64,000 nt of DNA from Symsagittifera roscoffensis (lineage: Eukaryota; Xenacoelomorpha; Acoela; Convolutidae). Below are positions 43,527-55,885 of this stretch, one piece after another; position 1 is the first letter of the stretch, and every line of letters starts with the position of its first letter. Both the position numbers and the translations under genes were made by a program. The notes under the pieces are model-generated. The model worked only from the letters and a program-made list of their open reading frames with translations. It searched no databases and was not told the origin of the DNA. The DNA is taken from the NCBI RefSeq assembly GCF_963678635.1, contig NC_087069.1:36061959-36125958 (forward strand), given 5' to 3'.

Positions 43527-44589
43527 CTAAAATAAAATAGCAGATGATTCTCTGTACAAAATTTTCCATCAATTTGTACTCGTTTTTTGAAAAATTTCCG
43601 AAGAATATTTACTCAAAAACATTTTGATCGACCTTACAAGGCAATCGCATTATTTAAGTTTTCGCATTGAAAAAAGCAGTCTTGTTATCTGCTGGGGTAT
43701 GGAAAATAATAAACAAAAAATTGGGTAGTTACCATGCCTCATGCTTATGTGATATGTCTCTAACTTCCAACATGAGTTTTTATTTGAAAGAAATTCCAAC
43801 CATATCCCCTAGCTTTAATAATCCCTCCCTTCACCTAAGAAAATTGAGTGAAAAAATCAAAACTCATGGATTTTGTGATGTAAAGTTTTATGAACACAAC
43901 TGATTCCCATGTTGCACTGATGCAACAAAATGAAAAGAAAATTGATTATAATCCAAAGTTTTTATCAAATTGAGAATAAATTTATATCCACTTAAAATCA
44001 ATTAAAATGGATTTTTTCTCATTTATTTTTGTTTTGCGTCGTGCAAATTTTCGCGAAGTGCAAGTGTATGGCCTATTCGATTCCTAAAACCCCTTTTATT
44101 ACAACCCGTCCCCCATCTCAACTTTTGCGCCGTTTGCCTCCTCCCAGCTGACCATCCGTACCACCCGTAACGAAAAATCAAACTTGCGCAGAAAATTATT
44201 GAAACTGTACAGTAAGTAGTCAACTTCGGTTTAAAAGGAAGGACACATTTTTTTGCGTTGAAATTTGCATCTGCATAAAGAGGGAAAAACCTTCTATAAT
44301 GGAGTCTTTTTGTTGTTAGCTAAAAAAGTGAAAAATAATCATTCATAAATAATTTCGAATAGATTTTACTGCTTTAATAAATAATAGCAAAAAAAATTTG
44401 CGCCATGGAGTTCTTAAAATGAGTTCCTAAAGCGTCGAAAAGCACTGATTGCTCATTTTGACTTTGTTTTTGACTGAAAGGGTTGTTTTTGACCACAAAT
44501 TTTGGGTCAATCAACATCCGTGTGTTCAAGCAAACTCGGTCAAAACATAGTTCAAACACTTTCACCCGGTTAGTGATAATCTGGCGTAA
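43527..44589. other. 5' synaptotagmin intron, proximal part
   Basis: AT-rich. Open frames near 43667 and 44023 lack coding features. Confidence 0.4.
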
Positions 44590-44860
44590 TCCATATTGGT
44601 TCCAAGTTGGTAGTTGAAAGAGGCTTATTTGCCAGAATTGATTTATTACAAGAAGTGGAATTTATCCGTTTGTACTTTATATGGCGTGTGGGTGGATGAT
44701 TTTCATAAAAAATTTCAAATTTTAGAAAAAAATCATTTAATTTTATTACATTTATTTTTTTAAATGTTATTACTGCTCCATAAACCTTAAAAAGCAGTCG
44801 GAAATTTCAGGGCTTCAACCTGATACGAGCTGCTTGTTTTAAGTTTCATCAGATTTTCAA
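44590..44860 (-). repeat. Repeat family R1, partial copy
   Basis: GGCGTGTGGGTGGATGATTT and CTTAAAAAGCAGTCGG, ending GATACGAGCTGCTTGTTT. The inner half is missing. Confidence 0.65.
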
Positions 44861-45062
44861 TGAATTGTCATTCTTATTGACTTTGAGAACAGCACTATAA
44901 CTCATTGCAGTTTTGTTTCAAGGAGCTTTTGAAAGTGTTAGAAAAATGAAATACTGATGTAAAATTGAAGCAGGATATTTACACACCAGATTTTTAATTC
45001 AACTTGTTTTTTTCCAAGATCGATGTGCTCAAACTATAAAAACACTTTCAAAGTCGAGCACA

Positions 45063-45326
45063 ATGTCAGTTCACGATCCAGAAAGAGTTTTCCAGATGGG
45101 GTTTAGAAAAGAAAACAAACTCGAAACAAATCTGGAGTACAGTATGAAATATCGAAACCCGCCCACACCGACCAAAACATGCCTCAAGCATTCTCAAAAC
45201 AAATTTCGAGCTCGATCCTCCCGGGGTAAAACAAAAGAATTTTTTTTTGGAAACAACATCACAAGTATCGCCCCAATACTTCGACGCAAATTGAAAAACA
45301 GAACCCTGTTAAGATGGAGTTTATAA
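45063..45326 (+). CDS. Single-exon ORF, 87 codons, unknown
   Basis: ATG in good context (CACAATGTCA), GC content above the flanks, stop TAA. Reads MSVHDPERVFQMGFRKENKL and on to a basic end (RRKLKNRTLLRW). No signal peptide or known motif. It lies inside the presumed first synaptotagmin intron on the other strand. May be a small gene, an exon or a retrocopy. Confidence 0.35.
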   Translation: MSVHDPERVFQMGFRKENKLETNLEYSMKYRNPPTPTKTCLKHSQNKFRARSSRGKTKEFFFGNNITSIAPILRRKLKNRTLLRWSL

Positions 45327-45479
45327 AGTACTAAGGATCTAGAACTTCCTAAAATTAAAGTTACTCCAATTATTTAATTCTGATAAAATTTGGAGTAAAA
45401 TTTTTATTTGAAAAGGTTATTAATGTTTTTCAACTATCATCTCTGAAATCAGGTCGAAAATTTTATCTACAATATCAGT

Positions 45480-45780
45480 AGACTAGTGGAATCCAAGTTC
45501 CAAATTCAAGCGGAATTCACACATCTTATCTTTTCGGCACAAAAATTGCAAACGAATTCCGCAATTTCATAAGAAAATTTCACAAATTGTAAGTAGAAAC
45601 CCCAATTATTAGTAGTATATGGATTCCACAAACTGTTCTGGATTCCGCAAATTGTTCTGCTTTCGGAGCATTTTTGAGTAAAATTATTTTTCAGCCTTTT
45701 GTTTGCGGAATCCACTTTAGCAAAAAAGATTAGGAAAACTAGCCATGTTGCGAAGTCTACGACAAAGTGATTTCAGCTTT
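45480..45780. repeat. ATTCCGCAAA-type degenerate array
   Basis: GGATTCCGCAAATTGTTC, GAATTCCGCAATTTC and GCGGAATCCAC variants recur. Same word family as 33430-33790, mostly in the opposite sense. Confidence 0.5.
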
Positions 45781-47428
45781 GTTGTGGATTTTGCTTACGT
45801 GGCGCAAAAGTTACATTTTGGCTCCGTAATACAGAATCAATTAATTTTTTGGTGATGCAGAGAGACCTTTGACCCATAGAGTGAAGTTTATATGAGTCAT
45901 AAGGCACTAATTATTATAAATCATTTTTTATTATAGCAGACATGGAACATATTGTTAACATATCTTTCACTTTTGAAGCGAAACTGTTTCCCCTCTCCGT
46001 CAAATTCTACTAATAATTCGGATATGAAAAGTCAACAAAAGGCCAGTTAGGCCTAGTCGCGCTTTAATAAGGAATTCTACATTTGAAACTCCATTTTTTC
46101 AAACTCTCCATTTTCTGAAGCAGAGTTCAGTTGTCTCGAAACTTAGATAGTGTAAACTGCCTCAAAACTTAGACAGCTCAATTGTCTCTCTTTGTGTAAG
46201 TTAATTTGGAACTGTTAACAAACCAGGTCCAATGTGCGATCTTGCGCATTGGGTGATAAATACTTGGTGGTGGGGGATCGGCAAAAGAGCCTCGACTCAA
46301 AAATACCACCCAGGGATAAATTTGAACACCTCGCCCTCTTTTTGCTATCATTTTCTAACCTCTAATTCACTCTTTGGCGCCAATTTATGCTAATAAGTCA
46401 AGGAGAACGCACGCCAAGAAGAAAAAAATTTACCTCAATAAATTCTAAAATGAGTCAAAAATGGTCCTTTTTAATAGTTTGTTGTTGTTTTCAATTTTTT
46501 CACCCATAACAGGAGTCCTCTGATGTTAAACGAGAAGTTGGAAAATTACATTAATTCAAGTTTATAAAAATCAAGGTTATGAAAATCCACCACACTCGTG
46601 AAAATGTTGGATCCGCCCTTCCAGATGATACTTTTTTTTCAATTTACCAAACAAATGCATCAGGTGTCAACGTCACTCTCTGAACTTTAGGGCCTATTTG
46701 AAAAAAAAAATTGGAACCAAAGTTCAGCTCAGTTCATCATGTTGAAATTGACTTTTTGCTGTCTCAAAGCTTTTGAGGAAGGCTATGAAAGTATACTTGG
46801 AATGGCATTGTTTGATTGGATTTTATGACGGAGTACAATTACGCTTGGGTCCATTAGGTGGCTTTCAAATAAAATCTGATGGAGGATCATTCATTAAAAA
46901 ATCCAATGGGGCATTCGGGCGGTTTTTTAAATGTCACTGTGAGGAAAAGTCAACTTAACTTGTTCACGCTCTATTAGCTTCAAAATAGTGAAGAACTATA
47001 TTAGGAATGACAAACAGCAAGCATTTTCAGTCGGTGTTTTGAATTCCATATAAAAAGCCATACCAGTTTTGTTTTCTATTGCAGGCAGAATAGCCAATAA
47101 GCAGAAAAATAGTATAAACACAAAAAACTACTTGAACCTAAAATGATGTTTTTTTGTAAGACTCCTCCAAAATAGTAACAAAATATTAGCCCACTACCAA
47201 TGTTTTTATATTTAATGGTCTGTACTTCAATAGAGTACTTAGAAAAAATCTTGAATATTTAATCTTTTAAATCAATTGGACTAAATTCTGTGTGAAAAAA
47301 TCTTGCCGATGTTTTAACCTGATTTGTTTTTTGAAAAACTTTGAAAATAATATTCATTCAAAAATTGTTCTGATTGTTTTAGTCATTAAGAGATTTTTTT
47401 AAAATTTTTTGGATCAAGTAAACATTCA
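45781..47428. other. No gene seen
   Basis: AT-rich. A 61-codon frame at 46773-46958 has no support. Confidence 0.4.
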
Positions 47429-47449
47429 CCCCCCCCCCCCCCCCCCCCC
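47429..47449. repeat. Poly-C run (21 C)
   Basis: Homopolymer. Two other long C runs are at 31630-31645 and 58650-58668, each beside a short transposon copy. Confidence 0.95.
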
Positions 47450-47605
47450 TAAATCAATTAGAGGCAGAATGTTCACTTAGTTAAAAAGAGACATTTTTCA
47501 GCCAATCAGATTTGAGCATAGTACATACTTATAGCTTGAATTTGTCCTTTTTTTAGGGGAAGATCGTTCAATTGATTCATTAAAAGGGGGAGGTATTGTT
47601 CACAT

Positions 47606-47805
47606 NNNNNNNNNNNNNNNNNNNNNNNNNNNNNNNNNNNNNNNNNNNNNNNNNNNNNNNNNNNNNNNNNNNNNNNNNNNNNNNNNNNNNNNNNNNNNNN
47701 NNNNNNNNNNNNNNNNNNNNNNNNNNNNNNNNNNNNNNNNNNNNNNNNNNNNNNNNNNNNNNNNNNNNNNNNNNNNNNNNNNNNNNNNNNNNNNNNNNNN
47801 NNNNN
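47606..47805. other. Assembly gap (200 N)
   Basis: Exactly 200 N. The left flank ends in ATTGTTCAC, a transposon end, so the gap probably sits in or next to repeats. Confidence 0.98.
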
Positions 47806-47871
47806 GCGCGATCTTGTTCTTTCAATAAGTAAGCGGCTAGTTAAACCCCAAAAATTTTAACAACATCTCAT

Positions 47872-48057
47872 TATGAGGCCAAACGGTGCACTGGATAGTC
47901 GCAAAATTTGGTATATGTAGGTCTCTGGAATCCAGAGTGAAATCTTTGAAAATGTAAACATTTTGCCGGAACAATCAAAGAAAAAGAAAGAACAAAAAAA
48001 ACAAAGAGAAAGTCCTCGTTGCGGAAACAAGTCACAAACTACACAGTTTGGCCTCGT
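47872..48057. mobile_element. Short element with GAGGCCAAAC ends
   Basis: ATGAGGCCAAACGGTG at the left and CACAGTTTGGCCTCGT at the right form inverted ends. 186 bp, no ORF. A single related end is at 33440. Confidence 0.55.
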
Positions 48058-48074
48058 AAGCTGTTTTTTCCCAC

Positions 48075-48390
48075 TTTTCAGTTTTGTGCACGGGGTGTTG
48101 TTTTGTGCAGACATATTTAGTTTTTTAATTAGCATTTTTTGACAAAATGGTTTTTATATGATTCAAAATATATGGTTGTTTTGAACTATTTACAACTTTC
48201 ATCAGACTGTACTTTGAATTGCACAGGAAGGGTGATTTTCAAAATAAAATGAAAAAATTTTGAATCATTTTGTCTTTATTTTTGAAAATTTCATTCATTT
48301 TTTCAGCATAAGCAGTAACTCCATAAGCTTTTAAGTGCAGTCGGAACGTTCAGGGCTTCACCATGATACGAGAAGTCATGTTGGTTTTTT
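48075..48390 (-). repeat. Repeat family R1, worn copy
   Basis: GTGCACGGGGTG, TTTTTTAATTAGCATTTTTT and GTGCAGTCGGAACGTTCAGG, ending GATACGAGAAGTCATGTT. Confidence 0.6.
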
Positions 48391-48989
48391 CATTACGTTA
48401 CTAGGCAAGAATTGTCTTACTATACGAGAATATTGCCTTACTAGACGAAAAATTTTATCAATAGAATTTCAGATTAAGCCTGGTTACTTTTAAGAAATTG
48501 AAAAGATCCAAAACACTCACACGAAAGACCAAACAATTACTTTTGCATGAAAAAAAAGTTAGACCCAAAATTTCAAAGCTTGCAAAGCGAAAACCATTAA
48601 TGGTTTCAATACCATTTTTAGGTTATATTTTTAATTTTTTCCCAAAACTTCAGAGCCATGTGAAAAGAGTCGATAACAAGAGCGAATTTTCTCTTTGTTT
48701 GTCAAAAAGTTTCGACCCGAAATATCAGTTTGAAGTTTTTTAAACTATCCATTGAGCCACGATTGAGGGGGCTTTAATATAGTATATCACTACACCCCAT
48801 CCAGGTTTTTTTGTTATAATTGACTTTGCAGGTGGAAAATCTTACCCTATACGAAATTCCAGCCCACTTGCTAGCAGTGATCAGGACAAAAAAAATGCTT
48901 TCACAGAAATATTTTATGTCGCTACCCGAACTTTTTATCACTCCTCGAAAAACATTTTTATGTGAAGTGCGCTAGTTGCTGTCCTCAGA
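48391..48989. other. No gene called
   Basis: An 81-codon basic frame at 48498-48743 may be a transposon scrap. There is no recognisable domain. Confidence 0.35.
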
Positions 48990-49255
48990 ACGATATCCTT
49001 ACACCCCGGGCCGAGGTTCGTGACTTACGTTGCGACCATCCCAAACAAAACAGGTATATTGTTATTGCGACCCAAAGTTATATATTGCAATTTTGCGCAG
49101 ACGTTTTTTTTTGCGACTTAACTTGTAACCATGAGTTCAACTGAGAAGGCCACAAAGGCATTTCGACCGAGAAAAAACAACTAGACTGTGCTTGACCGAG
49201 AATAAGGTTTGAATTGTGTTCGATTGAGAAAACTTTTGAATGATTTCGATGGATG
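48990..49255. repeat. TTGCGACC / GACCGAGAA degenerate array
   Basis: GTTGCGACC, ATTGCGACCC and TTTGCGACTT variants, then TTCGACCGAGAA, CTTGACCGAGAA and GTTCGATTGAGAA. Resembles 2830-3420. Confidence 0.55.
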
Positions 49256-49282
49256 ATGTGCACTGTTTTGATCGCTACTTAC

Positions 49283-49697
49283 AATCAAACGACCTATTTG
49301 GCAAGTTTGCTCTAGATCGAACGCCCAGGTCTTGATGCTTTTTGGAAACAGACAAAAAGTCAGCCGGTTTTTGCTCCTCTGTTGAATTCCCGCCGACTGG
49401 AAAACTGTCTTCTGTTTTTTCATCTTCAGTTTCGAGTCGCATTGAGTATGGAAAAAGACTGGCTTTACCGTGCTGGTCTAGGCGAATTTTTCCGGGAAAA
49501 TTGTATATCAATTCAAGCTTCCTTTCTTTCAATGACTCTTTGAAGGTGTCCCAAGAATTGTTTGAGGTGAAATTCGATTTACTTTGAAGAGGTCGTAATG
49601 TTTTCTCCAGAAGAGCGTTCGGTTTTTGCTGATTCTTTGAAGATTTTGTAAATTTTGGACTTCCCAAAATCGTCCATTTCTCGTTATTCTTCACCAT
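49283..49697 (-). CDS. Possible first coding exon of the synaptotagmin gene (luminal N-terminus)
   Basis: ATG at 49697 opens 138 codons, ending GAT T|GTAAGT at 49283-49278, a strong donor in phase 1. The transmembrane exon at 43526 begins in phase 1, and joining would give Leu-Ser-Pro just before the membrane span. The region is hydrophilic, with four N-glycosylation sequons (NFT, NNS, NST, NRS), as expected for a luminal domain, and is richer in GC than its flanks. Fly Syt1 also has a luminal part of about 100 residues. There is no sequence match to prove it, and it could be an exon of another gene. The plus-strand frame at 49342-49587 is its shadow. Confidence 0.4.
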
Positions 49698-50984
49698 TTT
49701 CAGCGGTCAGTTTTCAAAAATAATAATAATTCGATTTGATAACAAGGTGACCAAACTTTGATTAATAAAATCTATAATTTGCAATTTGAAAAAGATCTGT
49801 TATGAAATTGAAATCCGCCAAAATTAATGAAAAAGTAAATCTCTAGTTGGTGAAAATAAATTTAGTTTAATCTAGTTCTAAACTTTGAGCTAAGATTGAA
49901 TAACTACATCAAAGTTATCCCAGGAATAAAATGAGATAAAAAGAGATAATGAGAATATAAATAGGAATTATAGACGATATGGAAACCTGCGTAATACAGT
50001 AGACATTATTTTCATTTTATTTGCTCTTCCTCTGTTTTTTTTCTTCCTTTCAAATCGTTTTTTTTAGTTTTTCTTTTTATAGACTGAAAAATGAACCAAC
50101 AGTGGAAAAACACACCGAGCGTGATTAAAATAGATTTTTGAAAAAAATAGACCCTAATTTATTGGTCAAAATGGGGGAAAATGTGTCAGAACGCGCCTGT
50201 TTTTTATTAATGCTTAAATTTCGTCCTTCAGTTCTTGAATTTTTTCTAATTCTAGCAGCTCCATTTTTAATTTTAAAGCAAACGCTGGGTTGAATGATAA
50301 ATGATTTTATAGTTCGGCTAATAATAAAAAAGCGGACATAATTTAGTACTTCTAGGAACTACGGTTAAATCCAATTACGGTAAATTGGAAAGCAAACGTT
50401 AAATCCAATTGATTACTTTAAAATTACTTCAGGTAATCAAAATTTTGATTGTTTCATGAAAAGCAATTTTGAATCAATTGGTTTTTAAAATTTCAGATAT
50501 CTCGACTTAAATAACAGGTATATTTACAATGAATAATTTGCAGATAACTTCGGCGATAACGGCAAAAACAACTTGACTTTGTTTTAACGATCGTAGTGAA
50601 AACTCAAAATCGCGCCCACATTTTTTCATTGCATTATTTTTTTTTAATTAGGCAAAAATCAATTTTCTTTTTTCTTTTTTATGTTGCTTGTTTGCCAGGA
50701 TGCAAATAACCTAAGCAGGAAATGAAAAAAAAAATATCGTAGGCGTTGAGTTATTAGAAAAGGTGTTAACGAAAAAGCAAAACTTCAAAATTACAAAAAA
50801 AGGGGTTGCTATTTCATAGGCTTGGTAAATTCATAACTTCAAAAAAAAATTTCAACAATGAAACTATGGCCAAGATTCAAAGCTGATGATCAAAGCTGTT
50901 TCAATTCTTTTCGGTGTTTCGATTCACCATTAAGCAGAAGACCTCTTTATACTGTTGCTCTTTTTGAAGTCAATATGAAAACAG
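49698..50984. other. No gene seen
   Basis: AT-rich. If the exon above is the first, its promoter would lie here. No TATA box can be singled out. Confidence 0.4.
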
Positions 50985-51510
50985 ATCTGCTCGTATCAGG
51001 GCGAAACCTTGAATAATCCGACTGCGTGTTAAGGTCTATGGAGTATTGTTCGCTTCAAGAAATTGATGAATTTTTCAAAACACAGAAAAAACATTTAAAC
51101 AATTTTCCAGATTTTTTTGAAATTTATCACCCTTCACACGCCCTATAAAAGTACAACATGATAGATTTTGCTTTTAGTAGCGTAACAAATTTGACAACTA
51201 TCTTCCCTCAATTAATTCGGAACAATTTTTTTAGACGGGCTAAAGTTCTTTTTTTTTCGCGTTAATAATGCGAAATGTATCGCGCTTTAGTTGTCTCAAG
51301 TTGGCCATATTGGCAATCTTTGAACCCCGCTTAACAAAACGAAAAAAATTACATGTGAAAATTTTTTCAAATTTAGTAACAATATTTTTTGGATGACGTA
51401 AAAACAAATTCAGTCAAATGTGGCCAGTTAAAAAGTCGAAGTTTTTCTGGAGACAGAAAAAAAACAACCATATCACAAATCTTCCGCCACTTTCTTCGGA
51501 AGTCGGAATA
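50985..51510 (+). repeat. Repeat family R1, full unit
   Basis: Starts CTGCTCGTATCAGGGCGAAA and ends CTTTCTTCGGAAGTCGGAAT. About 525 bp. Confidence 0.75.
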
Positions 51511-51599
51511 ATATGAGCAAAAACTAAGCAAATTGGACCTCATATTACCAACGCAAGGTTTTGGTTGTAACACTATTTTTAGAACTCCTACGCGTTCGC

Positions 51600-52861
51600 T
51601 CTCCGATAAATTTTTTGTTCCAACTTTCGAAAAAAATGAAGGAGTATTAGTGCTCGAGCATTTTTCCCCCAGACAAACTTTAGTTTTTCAACTAGCAGTT
51701 TTTGACCAACATTTTTATATCAGCCAATAAGTATTGCTGTCCTGAGTTCAATTTTAAAAAGATATTTTGCTTTTTTCCGCTTTTTGTTTCGTAACATTAT
51801 GGGGTTTAAAGATTGCCACTTTGACCTATTTGGGATAATTAACGCGCAATATGTTTCGAACTATTTCGAATAATTAACGCGAGTAGTTGTAAAAGAATTG
51901 AGGCATATTGTTTGATCAATTGAACTTTTTATATACGTACTGGTATACTTATATACAGTGCTGATTTAAATTAACCGGACAAAACGCGTTAAACTTGAAA
52001 TTTAAAACGCGTTTTTATCAAATTGGGTTGAGTTTAGGTGAAAACTTATGTTGACAAAACTTGCTTAAAATTTTAGCAGAATTAATATGGTGTAATTTGT
52101 TTTGCAAAATTCGGGTCCAAAATTCGACCCCAAAAATGGGTCATTTTGGCTTTTCTTAGTTAATCAAAAATTACACCAAAAAATATGGAGTCGATCACAG
52201 ACATAATTATATCAAAGTGAGCTCCTTACGTAGCCCAACAAACTGTAAGAATGATATTTTCTCCAAAACATTGTATAAGTTAATTTATTTTTGTTTGATA
52301 GACAAAAAAGGTCGTTTTTACTATAAAAAATACCAACTATTTATTTAAAAACATTTTTTAATTGATTTGCATTTTTTTTGGAGATTATACCCTTCTTAAA
52401 GTTTGTTGGGCTACGTAAGGAGCTCACTTTGATATAATTATGTCTGTGATCGACTCGGTAATTTTTGGCGTAATTTTTTATTAACTAAGAAAAGCCAAAA
52501 TGACCCATTTTTGGGGTAACGTTATGGGCCCGAGTTTCGCAAAACAAATTACACCATATTAATCCTGCTAAAGTTTTAATCAAGTTTTGTCTTCATAAGT
52601 TTTCACCTAAACTCAACCCAAATTGAGAAAAACGCATTTTAAATTTGAAGTTTAGCTCGTTTTGTCCGGTTAATTTAAATCAGCACTGTATACGTACTTA
52701 TGTTCACAGCATGTGGGGGATGATTTGAAAAAACTCTTCTTTCTTTTCTTTTGCAAAGTCCTCTTTTTTTTCTAAAACGAACGATACTCCATACACTTTA
52801 AGCACCGGTCGGCGTTCAGGCTTCAACGTTCAGGCTTAGCCCTAATATGAGCAGTCTTGTT
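51600..52861 (-). repeat. Repeat family R1, full unit interrupted by a mariner-like MITE
   Basis: Starts TTTGTTCCAACTTTCG and ends TATGAGCAGTCTTGTT. Removing 51954-52688 leaves about 525 bp, the normal unit size. Lies head-to-head with the previous unit. Confidence 0.75.
51956..52688. mobile_element. Mariner-like fold-back MITE
   Basis: Ends CAGTGCTGATTTAAATTAAC and its complement, flanked by TA on both sides (51954-51955, 52689-52690), as for Tc1/mariner insertions. Inverted arms extend about 300 bp inward (for example GCCCAACAAACT and AGTTTGTTGGGC around the centre), leaving a loop of roughly 100 bp. No ORF. Confidence 0.9.
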
Positions 52862-53402
52862 GTTCCGACTATCGTAACGAAAGTAACGGAATATTTGTGC
52901 TCGAGGTTGGTTTTTTCTTCACACAAATTGTGACTTTTTAACTAGCCTTTTTTGACGGAATTTTTTTATATATCATTCGAAAGCTATTGCTGTCTTGAGT
53001 TTATATTCGAAAAGTAATTTCCTTTGTGATCATTTTTCGTAAAATTGTGGGGGTTTAAAGATTGCCATTTTTGGGACAATTAACGCGCGATTTATATTTC
53101 GCGCTATTAACGCGTAAGCGAGATTTTATCCGTCTTATAAGTCGTTCCAAATTTGTTCAAGGAAGCTTATGTGCCATTTTTGATTTGTTAATAGGAGCAA
53201 AATTTATCACTTTATACTTAATATGACGTGTGGGGGGATGTTTTTACAAAAACAATCTCTCTCATTTTTTTAAAAACTTTTTTTTAGTTTTATTTTATTA
53301 TATTTGAAATTTCATATTAACACTGCTCCATAGACCTTAAAAGGCAGTCGGAACATTCAGGGCTTCGCCTGATACAAGCCCTGATACAAGCAGTCTTGTT
53401 TC
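52862..53402 (-). repeat. Repeat family R1, full unit
   Basis: Starts GTTCCGACTATCGTAACGAA immediately after the previous unit ends, and finishes GATACAAGCAGTCTTGTTT. About 541 bp. The CCTGATACAAG word is duplicated near its end. Confidence 0.75.
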
Positions 53403-54953
53403 TATTTCTATCTTAAAATAATGTATGCTTTTGCTTGCTTGCTTTTTCTGATCAGCTTCTATTGAAATTTATTCAATTCGCATGGTAAAAGACGTTTTGA
53501 AGCTGATTTAGTTTTTAAAATATTGCAAAGAGAAATGTATAATTGATTTTCATCTGACCCTTATATGGAACGTTTTAATAGAATTCATTCCTTTAAAAAC
53601 TGTATCATTCTCTGAACTAGTTCAAAATGATGGCTCCTATGACAACATATCTAATAAAAAGCTCAAAGATTGATGTTTTTGAATACCTGGGAACATTTTC
53701 AAAAAGAAGGACACCGAATATTACAATGGATAGGTTTTCTCTTTTATATTGAAAAATGCTTTTTAAAAGCCATTTGAGAAAGTGACTAGCTTTTCCGGGA
53801 AATTGGGCAATAAAATTCCTAATGGAGCTTGAGTGATACTTTCTAACCCATATATGGCAGTTTCTTGGCTGTAGTGTTATGGTCAATTAAGGCTAGAAAA
53901 ACTTAAAGTTATTTCTAATTTTGCATTTTTTTATCTTCTTCTGATAATATCAGTGCTTTTTACTGAAGAATCAGCGAAAAACAAGTTTTGCAAGATTAAA
54001 AAAATTTCTCTAAAAATACGAAATTGCTTCACATTACTAACAACATAATGGGACCAAAGACCAAATAAACAACCTCCGCTCCCTTTAAAAAAACATTTGA
54101 AGTTGGCTGCTTTTAACTTGTTTCTAAATTGGATTTTTCAGCCAATCAGAATAGAAAATTAAACATGCAGCGCTTAGCAAGTTTAATCCAAATCAAATGT
54201 TGGGGTGGAAGATTTTAATTTGGTCTATATGGGACGAGGAGGCTGAGGGGAGGGGAAGAAAATGTTAATTTGGTATCCTGAATATCCGAATAATTATCCT
54301 ACAAAGTCGACTAGATAAAAATAAAGACACACAGCAATCACGAGAGCCTACTCTCCGTTCATTTGTGTGATTGACCCTCAAAAACATGTGCTTATTGCAT
54401 TATTATCAAAACATGAAAACTAAATCGATTTTTACCAGTTCTAATTCAATACTAATTTGGAGCTAAGACTTGCTACAGTGGTAATGAAAACGTAACGCTT
54501 CTGCAAGCTTTAGTCTACAAAATAAATTTTGCGTTTGCTCTAATATTTAAAAAAGGGTAGACGTTTGCTATCTTAGACGTTATTTTTTATATATAATTTA
54601 AGAGATAACGCAGAAAAAAAACTAATTAAATAAACTGGGCATACACAACTTCAGTTTCTTCAAATTTCCAGAAGAAAAAAAGAAAAAGGCAGACCAGATA
54701 TGTTTTCGACTTTCAGACAACATTTTTGCTTTTTTTTCAATCAAACTCACAGCTGAAAAGCTGTAGTATGATACCAATCTTTAAGACCTACAAGCATTCT
54801 TTAATTAAGACCGAGTTCGTCAGAAAAATACAAACGATAAGCGTAGTATCCTTCAATTTCTTAAAGTTGTAGGAATTACAAGATTTTACTTTGCCTTTGA
54901 AATTTTGTTCGAGGTCTAATGCAATTCTTAAAAACTTATAACATCAAGCAAGT
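53403..54953. other. No gene seen
   Basis: AT-rich. TCAGCCAATCAGA near 54140 is shared with the GTGAACAAT element family. Confidence 0.4.
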
Positions 54954-55056
54954 CAACTTGAAAAAAATTGTCTCAATCTCAACGAGTAAATGAAACTCAA
55001 ACATGCAACTTGAAAAAAATCATCTCAACCTCAACGAGTAAATGAAACTTAAACAG
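54954..55056 (+). repeat. 52-bp tandem repeat, two copies
   Basis: CAACTTGAAAAAAATTGTCT at 54954 and its copy at 55006, each containing AACGAGTAAATGAAACT. Confidence 0.85.
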
Positions 55057-55790
55057 TTTGAAATAGTTATTTCACTTAAAAGACGTTTTTGATTTTTTTT
55101 TTAAATTAATTACTCTTTAAAAAAATTGTTAAATAATTATTCTACGAGAATAATCGTAACAGATAAAAAACAATTAAAAAAATACTAGCTCATCATTGTA
55201 ACAACTGAAAAAACAAGAATAAAAAATGACAAAAAACTGTTATTCCAAATTATAATTAAAGATCAAAACAAGGATAGCTAGTAACTGTGCAAGAAGCACA
55301 GAATGTTCAGACTATACTTTTGAAAAACTACAAGAAAAAGGTTTGTTTCCAAATAAGTGTAGTTTTCTGCGCTGTGTTATAAAAGGATCAGCGTAAAACT
55401 AAATTTTAGGCATATTCGACCACATTTTAGGCATTTTTAGGCATATTCAAACAGGACAACAGATTTTGAAAGATTTACTCGAAAAACAAAAAAATTTACT
55501 TGAAACTTACACGAAGAAACAAAAATATTCGAACCCGTCTTTCTCGACTCTGGTAAAAATGTCTTAAAATATTTTATTGTCGGTCGAATCTGATTTGCAA
55601 GATCCTTAATATAATACACCATTCAACTGTCTCCAAAGATTAAAGTATGGTAGCTGATTTTGCATGGCAAACAAATCAAAAGGAAAAAACTAAAACACAC
55701 CCGAATACAAAGTTCATCCCCATTTTTTACGAGATGGGTTGTAAAACATGTTTTGTTTTCAGTGTAAGTAAAATTGAATCATTAACTAAA
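55057..55790. other. No gene seen
   Basis: AT-rich. ACACACCCGAATACAAAGTT near 55693 is shared with the gypsy remnant at 28.9 and 29.4 kb. Confidence 0.4.
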
Positions 55791-55885
55791 TCAGGGGTGG
55801 GAGGGGGTGGCGGACGCCCTTTTTTTCTTGGATTCGACTCTCTCGCTAACCAAAGGGTCCACCCTTTGGTACTATTTTATGGTAT
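55791..55885 (-). mobile_element. hAT-like family fragment
   Basis: TCAGGGGTGGGAGGGGG, then CCTTTGGTACTATTTT, the latter matching the complement of 31505-31530. Confidence 0.4.
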
